Assembly (NCBI GenBank): GCA_951640165.1
Contig: OX621253.1
Location: 26,011,469-26,075,468 of the forward strand
DNA length: 64,000 nt
Source: Pseudoips prasinana
Lineage: Eukaryota > Arthropoda > Insecta > Lepidoptera > Nolidae
Reading direction: 5' to 3'
Position 1 is the first letter of the stretch; every line of letters begins with the position of its first letter. This document shows positions 32,431 through 43,222 of the stretch, piece after piece. The position numbers were made by a program, and so were the translations under genes. Below the pieces are notes generated by a model. It saw only the letters and a list, made by a program, of their open reading frames with translations. It ran no database searches and was not told where the DNA came from.

Positions 32431-34135
32431 TCAGCCTTTTATGAACTTTTTGTTCTTGTGTGGGAAACGGAACGTATTCCAGCAGACTTTAAAGTGTCTC
32501 GTATTTGTGCCCTTTACAAGAGCAAGGGCGACCGTTCCGATTGTAGCTCTTACCGCGGTATTTCACTTTTATCAGTCCCTGGAAAAGTCTTTGCCAGAGT
32601 ATTACTAAACCGCCTAATGACCCTATCTGAAAAGATTTTGCCGGAAACCCAGTTTGGCTTCCGACCTGACCGAGGCACTTGTGAGGCGATTTTCTCATTG
32701 CGTCAACTACAAGAAAAGAGCCGTGAACAGGGGCGAAAGCTATACCTGTGCTTCGTTGACCTTGAGAACGCCTTTGGTAGTGTGCCTCGAGAAGCCCTTT
32801 GGATAGTACTGGAAAAGTTAGGATGCACGGATAAATTTGTGAGACTCCTGAGACTCCTGCATGATGACATGGAGTGCTGTGTCGCTGTCGACGACGATCA
32901 ATCAGACTTCTTCCCCGTTACCTGTGGGGTGAAGCAAGGGTGTGTTCTTGCACCTACACTGTTCGCGTTGTACTTTGCAGTCGTAGTCCGCGAGGCCCTG
33001 CAATTATTTTCCGATGGAGTTCGCATCCGTTTCCGAACAGACGGCAATCTTTATAATCTAGCCAGATTTAAGGCCCGCACCATAGTTTCGTATGCAATGA
33101 TCACTGAGATCATGTATGCAGATGACCTGTGTTTCGTGGCGGAATCCCCAGATAGCCTGCAGCAATTGATGTCCAACTTTCACGAGGCTTGCCAAAAATT
33201 TGGCCTGAAGATCAGTGTCAAGAAGACGGAAGTTATGTCCTTGGACAACAACGGTCATGAGACACTGACCATGAAACTCGGTGAGGACTCGTTAAAGCAG
33301 GTTGATAAATTCCGGTATCTGGGGAGCACATTAACATCGAAGTGCGACCTTGATGCTGAGATCAACGGCAGAATCGGTGCTGCTGCTGCAGCATTCGGCA
33401 AGCTGGATGCCAAGGTCTTCCGTTCCCATAACCTCAAACTGGCTACCAAAATATCGGTATATACGGCAATAGTATTGCCCAACATCTTATACTCCGCCGA
33501 GACGTGGACTGTATACCGTCGGCATATCCGCACAGTAGACCAATTCCACCTTAAATGCCTGCATAAAATACTTAAGATCCGATGGTCTGATCGTGTGCGT
33601 AACACCGAAGTGCTGCGACGAGCCAATGTTGGCGGCATTGAGGCTTACCTTATGCGGCGACAGCTTCGATGGTGCGGTCACGTGTCTCGAATGGCGAAGG
33701 AGCGAGTGGCTAAGCGTATTTTTTATTCCGAGCTGAAGGAGGGGAAACGAAAGCAAGGCGGACAGTTCCTCCGATATAAAGATGTGCAAAAACGCCATAT
33801 GAAGAAATGTGACATTGAGCCCTCGTTGTGGGAAAGGCTTGCGGCCGACAGATCTGATTGGAGAGCTCTAGTCAAAAACAAAGTTTTTGACTTTGAGGAG
33901 CATCGTCGGTCAGAGCTTGACTCTAGACGTGACGAACTGAAAGCCCGACCACCTGCGGCGATCAGTTATAATTTTAATAATGGTGTGCTCACATGCCCGC
34001 AATGTGCGCGGACCTTCTCAAATAAGATTGGCTACTGTAGTTATATGCGAGCACACCAACGACAACTATCTGTACGGAGTTGAGGCAGTCGCCGTGACCG
34101 ACACCGGTCTGGAGTCATCATCAGTCCCCAGAGTG
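32350..34135 (+). mobile_element. 5'-truncated non-LTR retrotransposon with C-terminal zinc finger
   Basis: The RT coding sequence is open through 34083, followed by a 50-bp 3' UTR ending in GTCATCATCA. The copy begins within the first RT blocks, without endonuclease. It lies within the remains of the DDE-like gene (halves at 31340-31450 and 34130-35393). Target duplications are not clear. Confidence 0.65.
32425..34083 (+). CDS. Reverse transcriptase (partial ORF2) with terminal C2H2-like finger
   Basis: Open frame of about 550 codons from L-H-S-A-F-Y-E-L-F onward. RT blocks: [48 protein letters not shown] and catalytic Y-A-D-D-L-C-F. C-terminal blocks are [18 protein letters not shown] and R-Y-K-D-V, followed by C-P-Q-C..F..Y..H-Q-R-Q-style zinc finger residues at the end (C-x2-C..H). 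The aspartate of the F-V-D block is followed by N-A-F-G where D is usual (A-F-D), a change at a conserved position. Clade uncertain (RTE-like or related). No endonuclease remains. Confidence 0.8.
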   Translation: MHSAFYELFVLVWETERIPADFKVSRICALYKSKGDRSDCSSYRGISLLSVPGKVFARVLLNRLMTLSEKILPETQFGFRPDRGTCEAIFSLRQLQEKSREQGRKLYLCFVDLENAFGSVPREALWIVLEKLGCTDKFVRLLRLLHDDMECCVAVDDDQSDFFPVTCGVKQGCVLAPTLFALYFAVVVREALQLFSDGVRIRFRTDGNLYNLARFKARTIVSYAMITEIMYADDLCFVAESPDSLQQLMSNFHEACQKFGLKISVKKTEVMSLDNNGHETLTMKLGEDSLKQVDKFRYLGSTLTSKCDLDAEINGRIGAAAAAFGKLDAKVFRSHNLKLATKISVYTAIVLPNILYSAETWTVYRRHIRTVDQFHLKCLHKILKIRWSDRVRNTEVLRRANVGGIEAYLMRRQLRWCGHVSRMAKERVAKRIFYSELKEGKRKQGGQFLRYKDVQKRHMKKCDIEPSLWERLAADRSDWRALVKNKVFDFEEHRRSELDSRRDELKARPPAAISYNFNNGVLTCPQCARTFSNKIGYCSYMRAHQRQLSVRS

Positions 34136-35393
34136 AAATAATAAGTATAATTTACTGATGTATGCAAACCGACTTGTTGGCGGCTACCTCCAAAATGGAA
34201 TGCTTAAACCTCTTCAGCATACTTTAATGGACAGTTTTCAGAAAAATCACAAACAGTTAAGATTCTCTTTTAAGTTTTCCGTTCTACCATATTGTGCTTC
34301 TATATTATAGACGTTAAAAGAAGGGACTCAACATTGCTTCCAATTCTTTTACTGCTGTCGATGGTTGTGTAGTTATTTTCTCCTTTATTGTCAGTACGTA
34401 TTTCTTCTTTAGTCCTTCATTCGTTACTATATCTTTTGTAGTTTTACCCCACTTAAAGTAAGTCAAATTTGAATCATTTGAATACTCTTTAAAGCTCAAT
34501 ATTTTATCCTTACAAGAGACGCACTGCCTCAGAAAACATTTCTCGTTTCTAGGTTCACAACATAAATATGAAACTACTTCACTGGAGTTCCTTTCCCCAA
34601 TAATTCGTGCATTATGTAGTGCGTGTATCAAGAGTTCCACATTGGTGTGTTGTGCACATAAACATGTTTCCCTGTTAGTAGGTTTCGGATGAAGGACCCA
34701 AAAGGGACGATGTTTAGTAAAAAAGGAATAGCTTACTTTTATATCTGTTTCTGACAGAAGTTTTTTCAGTAGAATCTTCAGCGGAGCCGTAAAATACCTT
34801 TTCTGTATTTTTTTCTTGTTAGTTACAAACTCATTTTTGCCAGCACAAATAGTACAAACAGCACTTTCTGGCGAATCAAGCCGAACTTCATGTCTTTTCT
34901 GGATTTCAAATTGCGCAAAGCATTAAGATTGGTATTTATCCTTTTTTCGGTATGGTTTCGGCATTTTTTTGGCCTTGAGTTTGTTTATTAGGTACACTAC
35001 TCTTGTAAAGACGTGATTTGAATCTTAGTATAGTCATTTTCAATTACCTGTATCGTATCTTTCTTTCTGCCTTCTCTTAATCTTCTTTTGTAAATAGACC
35101 AATCGGATTTTCTGAAGTGGTGTTCGGTTCCTGGGGAAAATTTGTCATCTTGAACATTTACTACATTTGGGAATATTGGTGACTTTTCCTTCTGACTTGT
35201 TTACGCAGTTTTCTCTGTTCACGAGGACTTGGTGTCTGTTTCATTTCTCTTTTACGTTTTGCATATTTCGCACGTTGCTTTTCTTTTTCTAACGCATTCA
35301 ATTTTGGGATAGTTTTTATTACCAAATACAATAATAGTCTTTTGATTATGCAAAGACGTTGTTGGGCTTAACGCTCTGCTTTTGTTTTAGCCA
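34130..35393 (-). pseudogene. Broken transposon-type DDE-like gene, N-terminal and central parts
   Basis: It starts M-A-K-T-K-A-E-R at 35393, followed by a stop and a basic segment with S-P-R-E-Q-R-K-L-R-K-Q. Further down: K-R-Y-F-T-A-P-L-K, V-S-Y-S-F-F-T-K-H-R-P-F-W-V-L, and a cysteine cluster (C-L-C-A-Q-H, C-C-E-P, C-F-L-R-Q-C-V-S-C). The open part is 34640-34314. Near 34240 comes V-C-D-F-S-E-N, an in-frame TAA, then F-H-F-G-G-S-R-Q-Q-V-G-L-H-T. The D-F-S-E-N Asp is the likely first catalytic residue. Together with the G-H-G-K block at 31340-31450 this is one gene split by later insertions. Several stops and frameshifts; no TIRs found. Confidence 0.6.
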
Positions 35394-35519
35394 TGTCACC
35401 ACCTGCGTAACAAATCAAAATACGAACTCTCGTAATATGGTGTTAAGGAAAAAAGAAACATGTATAAGGAATGCAATTAGACAAGTTTTCAATGCAATAA
35501 AGCTAAGTTTAGCAATCAC

Positions 35520-35730
35520 ACTAATATTATAAAGGTGAAAGTTTGTGAGGGTGTGTGTATGTTTGTAACTTCTTCACACAAAACTGCTGCACGGATATGG
35601 ATGAAATTTGGTACAGAGATAGATTATAGTCTGGCGTTAGCTACTTTTATTCCGAAGAAATGCACAGTTCCTGTAACTATATACAGAAATAGTAATTTAT
35701 GCGGGCTAAGTCGCGGGCAACAGCTAGTAG
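35520..35730 (-). repeat. Short lepidopteran interspersed repeat (about 210 bp)
   Basis: Runs from 'actaatattataaa' to 'gtcgcgggcaacagctagta', i.e. inverted relative to the copies at 52108 and 53744. No coding capacity. The conserved tail 'gcgggc..agctagt' and head 'actaatattataaa' define its ends. Confidence 0.7.
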
Positions 35731-36711
35731 CTAAATATAAATACAGTCTCTCATAGGATTACGATAAGTCTTAAGTTTTAAATAATAGGATGTACCTATG
35801 TCATTAATAACCTACATATATATGTTTATGTCGGGACAGGGTCAACATCATTATAATAAAATATAGAAATAACTGTTCAGTACTCGATTTTATTTATAAA
35901 TAAATAAAATAAAAAATAAAAAAGGTTTTTATTCACGTAGACTTTAAAAAAGCGCTTGTAAATAGTCAGAACATGTTTGTAGTAATATAGTTGTATACAT
36001 TAGATATTATTTCTAGTAACATAGGTATTTAGGTACATCTTGTATGAAAACATTTATAAAATTTATTTTATTACAGAAATGATATTTAGCTAGCTCGTAT
36101 CAAGTTATTGTCAAGAGATTATGTTTCATTATCTAGTTTAAGTCTAATATTTTTACTACATATTGTCAATGGTTCTGTCTATATTAAAGGTATTATTATT
36201 ATGACGGACCTTGTGTTAATAACGACGGTCGCGCTTTAATGCTACCACCGGATCCAATGCGCCCCAACTGAGAAGACCCAGCGAAACAAACTCAGTGGGT
36301 TCATCTACTACCGGTTTCAACACGACCCAGTTGAGACGGTCCGGCGAAACATACTCAAGCGGGCATGAACACGGGATTTGGTCCAATTAGAGTAATTATT
36401 TAGTAGGCAAACACAATATATGCTCGATCGGTTGTCTGAATGCTTATTATTTTAGATTATATTTAGGTATACAAAAGAAAAACTTCGAAACAATAACATT
36501 ATTCATTTTGAGACAGAGTCAATAATTTTAAATTAAGTATATGATAGCAATCATTTACAGATAGTTCACGTAACACAGCAGATCAGTCATGTCTATATGG
36601 CTACAAGATCTCCAGCGAGCAATGTGCAGGTAGGAAGTGAGAGCCAGACGTCTTTGTCATCGATGTACTCTTTAGTGGTGTAATAACCCCTAGCCATAAG
36701 TACACGTTTAA

Positions 36712-39285
36712 CCCTTAAATACCTCAAGTTTCAAATTTGATACCGAAGTTTTAAACCGAATATACACTTATAATTAGTTATTTTTTTAAATATTAGGCTG
36801 TATGTATAATATTACTGCTTAGTGTCCTTTCGATCAAAATTAAAAAAAAAAACAGACGTCAGCATAGATTGTCCATGTCAATGACATTTTACTTTCCCGC
36901 CGTATTGAACAAGTGAACGTACTTTTTGAAAAAGTTTTCCGCAATAAACCTTTGGCGAATTTTCTTTTTGCGAATAATAAAAATACTTTTGAGGTAAGTA
37001 AATATCTTATTTTTACTAAAATACAATTGCTTTTGTCGATTGTTTTCTTTGGTTGAAGAAAATCGTGCTAGTTTTGTAAGTAACAATTTTGATACTTCAG
37101 GCATTCCAGGGTGTATGAAACCAACAATTTTTTTTGGATGAACCTTTGCATATTTGTTATTTTTCTGCTTGGTTTGGTGCTGAGATTACATTTTTATCAA
37201 TTTTTTTATAGATATTTATCGAAAATGAAGCCGGATGATATCGAACGCTTTTTGCGTCAGCTTGAAAATGGTGAAATTTCAGAAGACGAGTCCAGTGATA
37301 ATGAAGATGACATCGACTACTATTCGAGTCAAAGAGAGCTTCAGATCGAGCTAGAAGACGAAGATGAAGGAAGTGATTCGCCCACTGATCCTGAATTAAA
37401 TGCAGATCCGCCTTTTGTTAACCAGTCTTCTGACATTCAACATTCAGAGACCGTTGAGCAAAGCCTAGCTCCTTTGCTAAATAATATCACGTATAATCCT
37501 CGAAATATGGTTTGGAGAGTAAGAAATATGGATATTGTCCAGAACGCTTTCCGGTTTGAAGGAAACACTGCCTTTCCACAAGAAATGCTAAATTTGGAAA
37601 CACCTTTTCAGTTTTTTTCTTACTTCTTTGATGAAGAAATATTGATGTTGCTTGTTGACGAGTCAAATAAATATGCTTTCCAAAAGAATCCTAACTTTAC
37701 AGAACCTGTCACTATCTCGGAATTACGAAAGTTTCTTGGAATTCTAATTTTTACTTCCGTTTACCACTATCCTAGTGTTAGGTCATATTGGTCAAATATT
37801 GCAAAATTTGAACCCATTGCACTAACGATGAATCGCAACAGATTTGATAAAATCAGACAAATTTTTCATATGAATGACGATAGTAAACATTTGCCCTCTG
37901 ATCATTCCCAACACGATCGACTGCATAAAGTTAGACCAGTGATAGACCACTTGAACAAGAAATTTATTACTGTACCCTTTGATCACCGGCTATCACTAGA
38001 CGAACAAATGTGCGCAACAAAAATTAGGCATTTCATGAAGCAGTATTTGCCTAATAAACCTCACAAGTGGGGATTCAAATTATACGTGGTATGTTCTCTT
38101 TCTGGGTACGCGTACAGTTTTGAAGTTTACTCAGGAGCTAAGGATATTGAACGTTTCCCTGGCGAACCAGACCTTGGAGCAGTATCGAATACGGTTATTC
38201 GATTGTTACGACCAGTCCCAAGGCACATCAATCATATTATTTATTTTGACAATTTTTATACCAATATTCCTCTGCTGCATTACTTGACCAAAGAAGGTAT
38301 TTATTGTCTGGGCACTGTACAGAGAAACAGACTTGGTAAGTCTTGCAAGTTACCAGAGAAAAAGGAAATCCTGAAGTCCAACGTACCCAGAGGCACATAT
38401 CATGAAAATGTTGCCTCTTTTGAAGGCATAGAATTTTCGGCAACAAGCTGGAAAGATAATAAACAAGTCTTATTGCTTTCCACCTATGTTGGTGCTGAAC
38501 CAGCAGAGACTATAACCCGTTACGAAAAAAAACTAAAAACGAATGTCCAAGTTCCATGTCCTCGGGTAATAAAGGAATATAATGCCCACATGGGAGGCGT
38601 GGATCTGATGGACAGCTTCATCGGTAGATATCGCATTCGCATAAAATCAAGAAAGTGGACAACAAGGCTGTTCTATCATCTTTTGGACATGACTGTGATA
38701 AATGCTTGGGTGCTGTACAAAAAAGTCAGTACAGTGAATGGAAAATCCCAGAAGGATATTATGAAGTTAGCTGACTTCCGAACCGAGCTTGCTGACACCT
38801 TATGTCGTTATCAAGTACGCTCAGAAAATACAAGGGGAAGACCAAGCACGAACTGTCGACGAGAAGAGCTCCCTGAACCATCTAAAAGACCACGGGCAGG
38901 TGTTCAAGTCCTACCCTCTACTGACGTTCGTTACGATCGTGTTGGACATGAAAAAATGTTTATGAATTCTAGAAATAAATGTAAATATGACAATTGTAGG
39001 AAACTTAGCTCTTGGATCTGTAAAAAATGTAAAGTTTCTTTATGTGATAATAAAAATAACCAATGTTTCGCATTATTTCATGCCTAAGAGCATTATTAGT
39101 TACCTACCAACATATGTATGGCCCTAATGCCTGAAGTATCAAAATTGATACCTGTTTTTTTTTTCGAAATAAATATATATAATATAAATTCTGATTTTTT
39201 TTATTATTTTTCCCTTTTTCTAGCTCCTCTAGTGCACACATTTATATATTTTTTGTATTAATTTGAAAAATCAAGCTTTTAAGGG
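36712..39285 (+). mobile_element. piggyBac-superfamily element, apparently intact
   Basis: TTAA at 36708-36711 and 39286-39289 flank ends that begin CCCTTAAA in both directions. The TIR is then imperfect, with a subterminal palindrome-like TATCAAAATTGATA near the right end and a related TTTCAAATTTGATACC on the left. Length 2574 bp. The transposase is open from start to stop. The host is the RT C-terminus of a non-LTR retrotransposon, in antisense orientation. Confidence 0.93.
37225..39087 (+). CDS. piggyBac transposase
   Basis: Preferred start is the ATG at 37225 (M-K-P-D-D-I-E-R-F), 620 aa. The upstream 38 codons from 37111 are hydrophobic and end in a pyrimidine-rich TATAG that looks like a splice acceptor, so an upstream non-coding exon is likely. 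Residues 10-75 are acidic. The catalytic DDD is D259 (S-L-D-E-Q-M-C-A-T-K), D342 (Y-F-D-N-F-Y-T) and D460 (G-G-V-D-L-M-D-S-F), spaced as in the T. ni enzyme. A basic stretch (R-R-E-E-L-P-E-P-S-K-R-P-R) may serve nuclear import. The C-terminus is a cysteine-rich finger (C-x4-C..C-x2-C..C). No stop or frameshift, so it is potentially active, excising and inserting precisely at TTAA. Confidence 0.95.
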   Translation: MKPDDIERFLRQLENGEISEDESSDNEDDIDYYSSQRELQIELEDEDEGSDSPTDPELNADPPFVNQSSDIQHSETVEQSLAPLLNNITYNPRNMVWRVRNMDIVQNAFRFEGNTAFPQEMLNLETPFQFFSYFFDEEILMLLVDESNKYAFQKNPNFTEPVTISELRKFLGILIFTSVYHYPSVRSYWSNIAKFEPIALTMNRNRFDKIRQIFHMNDDSKHLPSDHSQHDRLHKVRPVIDHLNKKFITVPFDHRLSLDEQMCATKIRHFMKQYLPNKPHKWGFKLYVVCSLSGYAYSFEVYSGAKDIERFPGEPDLGAVSNTVIRLLRPVPRHINHIIYFDNFYTNIPLLHYLTKEGIYCLGTVQRNRLGKSCKLPEKKEILKSNVPRGTYHENVASFEGIEFSATSWKDNKQVLLLSTYVGAEPAETITRYEKKLKTNVQVPCPRVIKEYNAHMGGVDLMDSFIGRYRIRIKSRKWTTRLFYHLLDMTVINAWVLYKKVSTVNGKSQKDIMKLADFRTELADTLCRYQVRSENTRGRPSTNCRREELPEPSKRPRAGVQVLPSTDVRYDRVGHEKMFMNSRNKCKYDNCRKLSSWICKKCKVSLCDNKNNQCFALFHA

Positions 39286-42065
39286 TTAATATGTGTTTTA
39301 AAACTTGTGTCAGGCAGATCAGTAATTTGAGTAGGAAGCTTGTTATAAAACCTAATACAATTTCCTAAAAATGATTTATTAGTTTTGCTTACTCTAAAGC
39401 CTGGCATGGCTAGTTTGTATTTATTCCTAGTATTTATATTATGCAGTTCACTTTTCTTTTTATAATTATGAATATTTTTTCTAACAAACATTATATTCTG
39501 ATATATATATTCCGATGGCACAGTAAGTATATTTATTTCTTTAAACAAATTTCGCAAAGAATCGCGACTGCCTAAACCATGGCTCTGACTGCTCTTGTCT
39601 GCAATACAAAAATAGCACCTATGTCAGCCGCCGAACCCCACAGCAGAATGCCATACGACATAATGCTATGAAAGTACGCGAAATACACTAATCTAGCAGT
39701 TTGTTCATCTGACAATTGCCTTATTTTCCAGACAGCATAGGAAGCCGAACTTAATTTACCTGCTAACTTTTCAATCTGAGGACCCCATTGCAATTTTGAA
39801 TCAAGTGTCAATCCTAAAAATACGGTCGATGGGACTAAATCTAATATTTTCGCATTAAGTGCAACTGTTGGTACAATTTGAGTCACATTCGGCAATGAGA
39901 ACCTGATGCATTTAGTTTTCCCTGCATTTAACAAGAGATTATTTGCCGAAAACCATTCTGATATAAAGCTGAGTGTTTTATTATGCTCAATAAGATCTTT
40001 ATCCTTTCTATTTACTTTAAATATGAGCGACGCATCATCAGCGAACAAAACTATGTCTGATACTTTCTCTACCAGATAAGGGATATCATTTATATAAACT
40101 AGAAATAAAAATGGGCCAAATATAGACCCCTGGGGCACCCCCATTTTCACAGGATGACGTGCCGAAGTGACACCGCCTATCGAAACCATCTGTTGTCGCC
40201 CCGATAAATAGGACATCACAAGATCAAGAGATGTGCCAGATATTCCATAGTACTTCAGTTTAACAACGAGGGTACGATGATCAACGCAATCGAAAGCCTT
40301 AGAGAGATCACAGAAAACTCCCAGCGCATCCTGTGATCCCACCCAAGCCTCCAATATTGACCTAATTAATGTGCAACCTGCATCCTGAGTAGAGCGGCCC
40401 CTTGTAAACCCGAACTGCTTGTTATGCAATATCTCATTCACGTTAAAGTGCGACAACATTTGGCTGAGCATCAGCTTTTCAAATATTTTACTTAAAGCTG
40501 GCAGTATTGAGATAGGCCTATAATTCGTGGCATTTTTTGAACAACCTGCCTTGAAAATGAGTATTATCTTACTTATTTTCATTAAATCGGGAAAGACACC
40601 ATCACTTATACAGCCATTGAAGATGGCTGCAAGGATTGTAGCAATGTTTAGTATGATTGATTCAATTACTTTAACAGACAGTCCCCACAAATCTTCTGTG
40701 CCTTTCCTTTTAATACTCTTAAAAGCTTTTATAATATCATCACTTGTTACGGATTTAAAACTAAAGTTAGGTACAGTTTGTTTTACGCTTTGATTTAAAA
40801 AGAGTTCAGCCACATCTGGTGATGATGCGAGACACTTAGTAATATCCACGGGTATATTTGCAAAAAAAGCAGCAAAAAAATTGGCAATGGTAAGCTTGTC
40901 TGAAACCAGTTCATCACCAATATTCAATACTAATGTTTGATCTCTTGATCTACTTTTACCAGTTTCAGTATTAATTATTTGCCAAGCTGATTTTATTTTA
41001 TTATCAGATTTTTTAATTTTATCTCTTATATATAAAGAATTAGCTTGAATGCAAACCTTTTTAAAAAATTTTGAATAATTTCTAACATAATTAATAAAAT
41101 TGACATCAGGGTTATAGGACCTTCTGTCATACAACTCATATAAAAAATCTCTACTCAGTCTAATGCCTTGAGTTGCCCAAGAACTAAATTTTATCTTATT
41201 AATGTCAACCGTTATGTTTTTTATTTTACAAGCTTTATTAAATTCTTTGCAAATACAGCGGAATAATGTAGTGTACATATTGTTAGGGTTACTTTTGTTT
41301 GGCAATAGATGGCACAAACTATTCTCCAGGTTGTTACTGAACTTTCCCAAATTAGATTTTGTTAAAGGTCTAAAACTAATTTTTTGTTTATTTATATTTA
41401 TCTCATTTTTTATCTTTACTATTTGGCATTTATGGTCAGAGCGAACACCAGCCACCAAACACTTCTCAGAGACATCAAAGTTGGTAATTATGTTATCAAT
41501 GCAAGTAGCAGATGTGGGTGTGACTCTCGTGGCCTCAGAGAACAAGCATTTAAGGTTAAAGGACCGAAATACAGATAGAAATATGTTTATTTCAGGTGAA
41601 TCTGCTAAAATGTTCATATTAAAATCACCACATACAAGGATTTTTTTTTACTTTTAATTTTCCTAAGAATGTCGTCTATTGTTGCTGTCAAAAGCTTTAA
41701 ATCGGATGCTGGTGGTCTATACACACATATTATACAATAAAACTGCGTCTCTACACATGCCACCTCACACACACGCTCAATAGATAGTTGGCATATATCT
41801 TTACGTTCTTTAAATTTAATTTGGTCTCGAAGTAGTATCAGTACTCCACCACCTTCTGCCGAAACCCTATTATAAAAGCTGGCGACCCTATAGCCACAGA
41901 CACTAAAAGCCATCTTGTGTGCCTTCAGCCATGTTTCTGTAAAACAAAGGATATCTATTTCATATTTTTCATTAAAAAGTTCTATGTCTAGAATTTTGCC
42001 AGAGAAGCGGTTTATATTTTGATGTGATAGAATTAGAAAGTTATCACACTTCTCTATTGTCATGC

Positions 42066-42542
42066 TTACATGTTTAAACTACTAACTAAATTGATTTTAA
42101 TAACATTACTAAAAGATGGTATAAAAAGTGACTTCATCATACTACTTATGACTGAGTTAATATGTGCCGCTACTAAACTTGCAACTATGTTCAAAAAATT
42201 TCTTGAGACAGTAACTGTACTCATGGTTACCCTACAAGAATCTATAAAACTATTTGTGTCCAAAAATATAAATTTATCACTATAATGGCTAACCAAAAAC
42301 TGTAGGTGCATATTTAGCTTGTGGATATAATTATTTGTACTATCAGGCACATTGGACACATAGGGGAAGGCACACAATATTATCTTATTACAGTCTAATT
42401 CTAACATCTCTGTGAAACTATCTGTAATGTCTTTTTTTTTTAAGTTTTTACAATTTCCTACCATTAGAGTTATACATGATTTGGCACTGTGTTTATTCTG
42501 AATTAATTTATGTATTATATCTTTATAATGTAATACTGGCAT
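42066..42542 (-). pseudogene. SGNH-like ORF1, C-terminal part
   Basis: 158 codons are open to a stop 3 bp before the ORF2 frame. Blocks T-L-M-V-G-N, N-K-I-I-L-C-A-F-P-Y and F-I-F-L-D-T-N-S correspond in order to those of the ORF1 at 12606-12974 (I-F-I-G-E-N-D, N-I-V-I-C-T-P-T-Y, Y-L-F-D-S-N). The N-terminal half and coiled coil are absent because of 5' truncation. SGNH-type fold is inferred from the pattern. Confidence 0.55.
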
Positions 42543-42560
42543 TTAATTAACAACTTATTT

Positions 42561-43218
42561 CCACAATCATTTTCATGAATTCATTATTAATAGAACCCTA
42601 GCAACACTAAATTAAATTTACCAACGCCTCAAGAATACAATTTTATTACAATTTATTTTTACGAGAAAAAAATTAAATCGTAATTAGTTACGTACTATTT
42701 TGTTGATGTGTGTGATTATAGTAAAGAAATAAAAATATAATAATATGATGTATGTAACTATTTTATTGAAGAACTTACCTTACAATATTCGTGACACGCT
42801 TCGTAAATAGCTGCGCAAGTTTCTGGGATCAGTTCCTCCAATAGCTTTGGTGATATTAGCGATGAAAACTTTAAATCTTCATATGATCGTCTAATAGCTA
42901 GAAAACGCAAAGTTGCAGTAAGACGCTCGTGGTTACTCAAACTCAAAAGTCATTTATTCCGTTAAAATATTACATTTCTGTGGAATCGTCAATTTTTTTG
43001 CCCTACCGTGCAGTGCATGACATGGCAGCTACTGAGAAATACTGCCAGAAAAATCAGTAGGAATCCTTTTTTAAATTATTTATTTCTGACATAAAATTAC
43101 ATTGTATTGAAATGTGTTAATTTAGAGCGACTCAATCCCAAGCTGTTTTGTCACTTAAATAATCAGAAGTTTTGTAGTAAGCCCTGCTACACAATTTGGC
43201 TTTTATAATTCGTATTTT
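42561..43218 (-). pseudogene. PIF/Harbinger-like transposase exon and flanks
   Basis: The supportable part is 42946-42772. It encodes S-N-H-E-R-L-T-A-T-L-R-F-L-A and R-S-Y-E-D-L-K-F-S-S-L-I-S-P, then I-P-E-T-C-A-A-I-Y, the helix-turn-helix block preceding the catalytic domain in Harbinger transposases. It ends at TGTAAG/GTAAGT, a good splice donor. The downstream catalytic exons are not present, and the 5' end of the neighbouring retrotransposon lies 200 bp away, so it is a fragment. The rest of the interval (42947-43218) is AT-rich without features. Confidence 0.65.
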
Positions 43219-43222
43219 TTAA

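Larger units (their letters stand above)
36593..42063 (-). pseudogene. ORF2 (EN-RT) of SGNH-type element, two frameshifts plus piggyBac insertion
   Basis: Endonuclease: H-Q-N-I-N-R-F, C-F-T-E-T-W-L, E-G-G-G-V-L-I-L, V-Y-R-P-P, up to an A-run near 41645 where one base shifts the frame. C-G-D-F-N-M-N continues in the next frame (41617 on). RT: Y-R-P-I-S-I-L-P, F-T-R-G-R-S-T, C-D-L-S-K-A-F-D, G-V-P-Q-G-S-I-F-G-P, catalytic F-A-D-D and F-L-G-L-T-L-D. A second shift near 39580 separates the C-terminus. Reading S-F-K-T-H-I across the piggyBac (one TTAA removed) gives K-R-V-L-M-A-R-G-Y-Y and a stop at 36593, so the piggyBac landed in an open frame about 40 codons before the end. Confidence 0.88.
35885..42560 (-). 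mobile_element. Second copy of the SGNH-type non-LTR retrotransposon, split by piggyBac
   Basis: In order on the minus strand: part of ORF1 (42542-42066), ORF2 endonuclease (42063-41614), ORF2 linker and RT (41617-39572), RT C-terminus (39557-39290), the inserted piggyBac (36712-39285), the last codons of ORF2 (36707-36593), then a 700-bp 3' UTR to about 35885. The 3' tail is shared with the copy at 11540-18290. The UTR contains a GC-rich segment (36215-36375) with two related copies of a GAGAAGACCCAGCGAAACA-like unit. The 5' end cuts into ORF1, so it is 5'-truncated, apparently within a Harbinger-like exon (42758-42946) neighbourhood. Confidence 0.8.

Noticed and set aside
31656..34137. A 14-bp direct repeat AGTCCCCAGAGTGA (about 31657-31670 and 34124-34137) that could be a target duplication of the block between them
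   Set aside because: The left copy lies inside the unrecognised ORF rather than at its edge, and several 14-bp matches are expected by chance in 64 kb. Kept as coincidence unless border data say otherwise.
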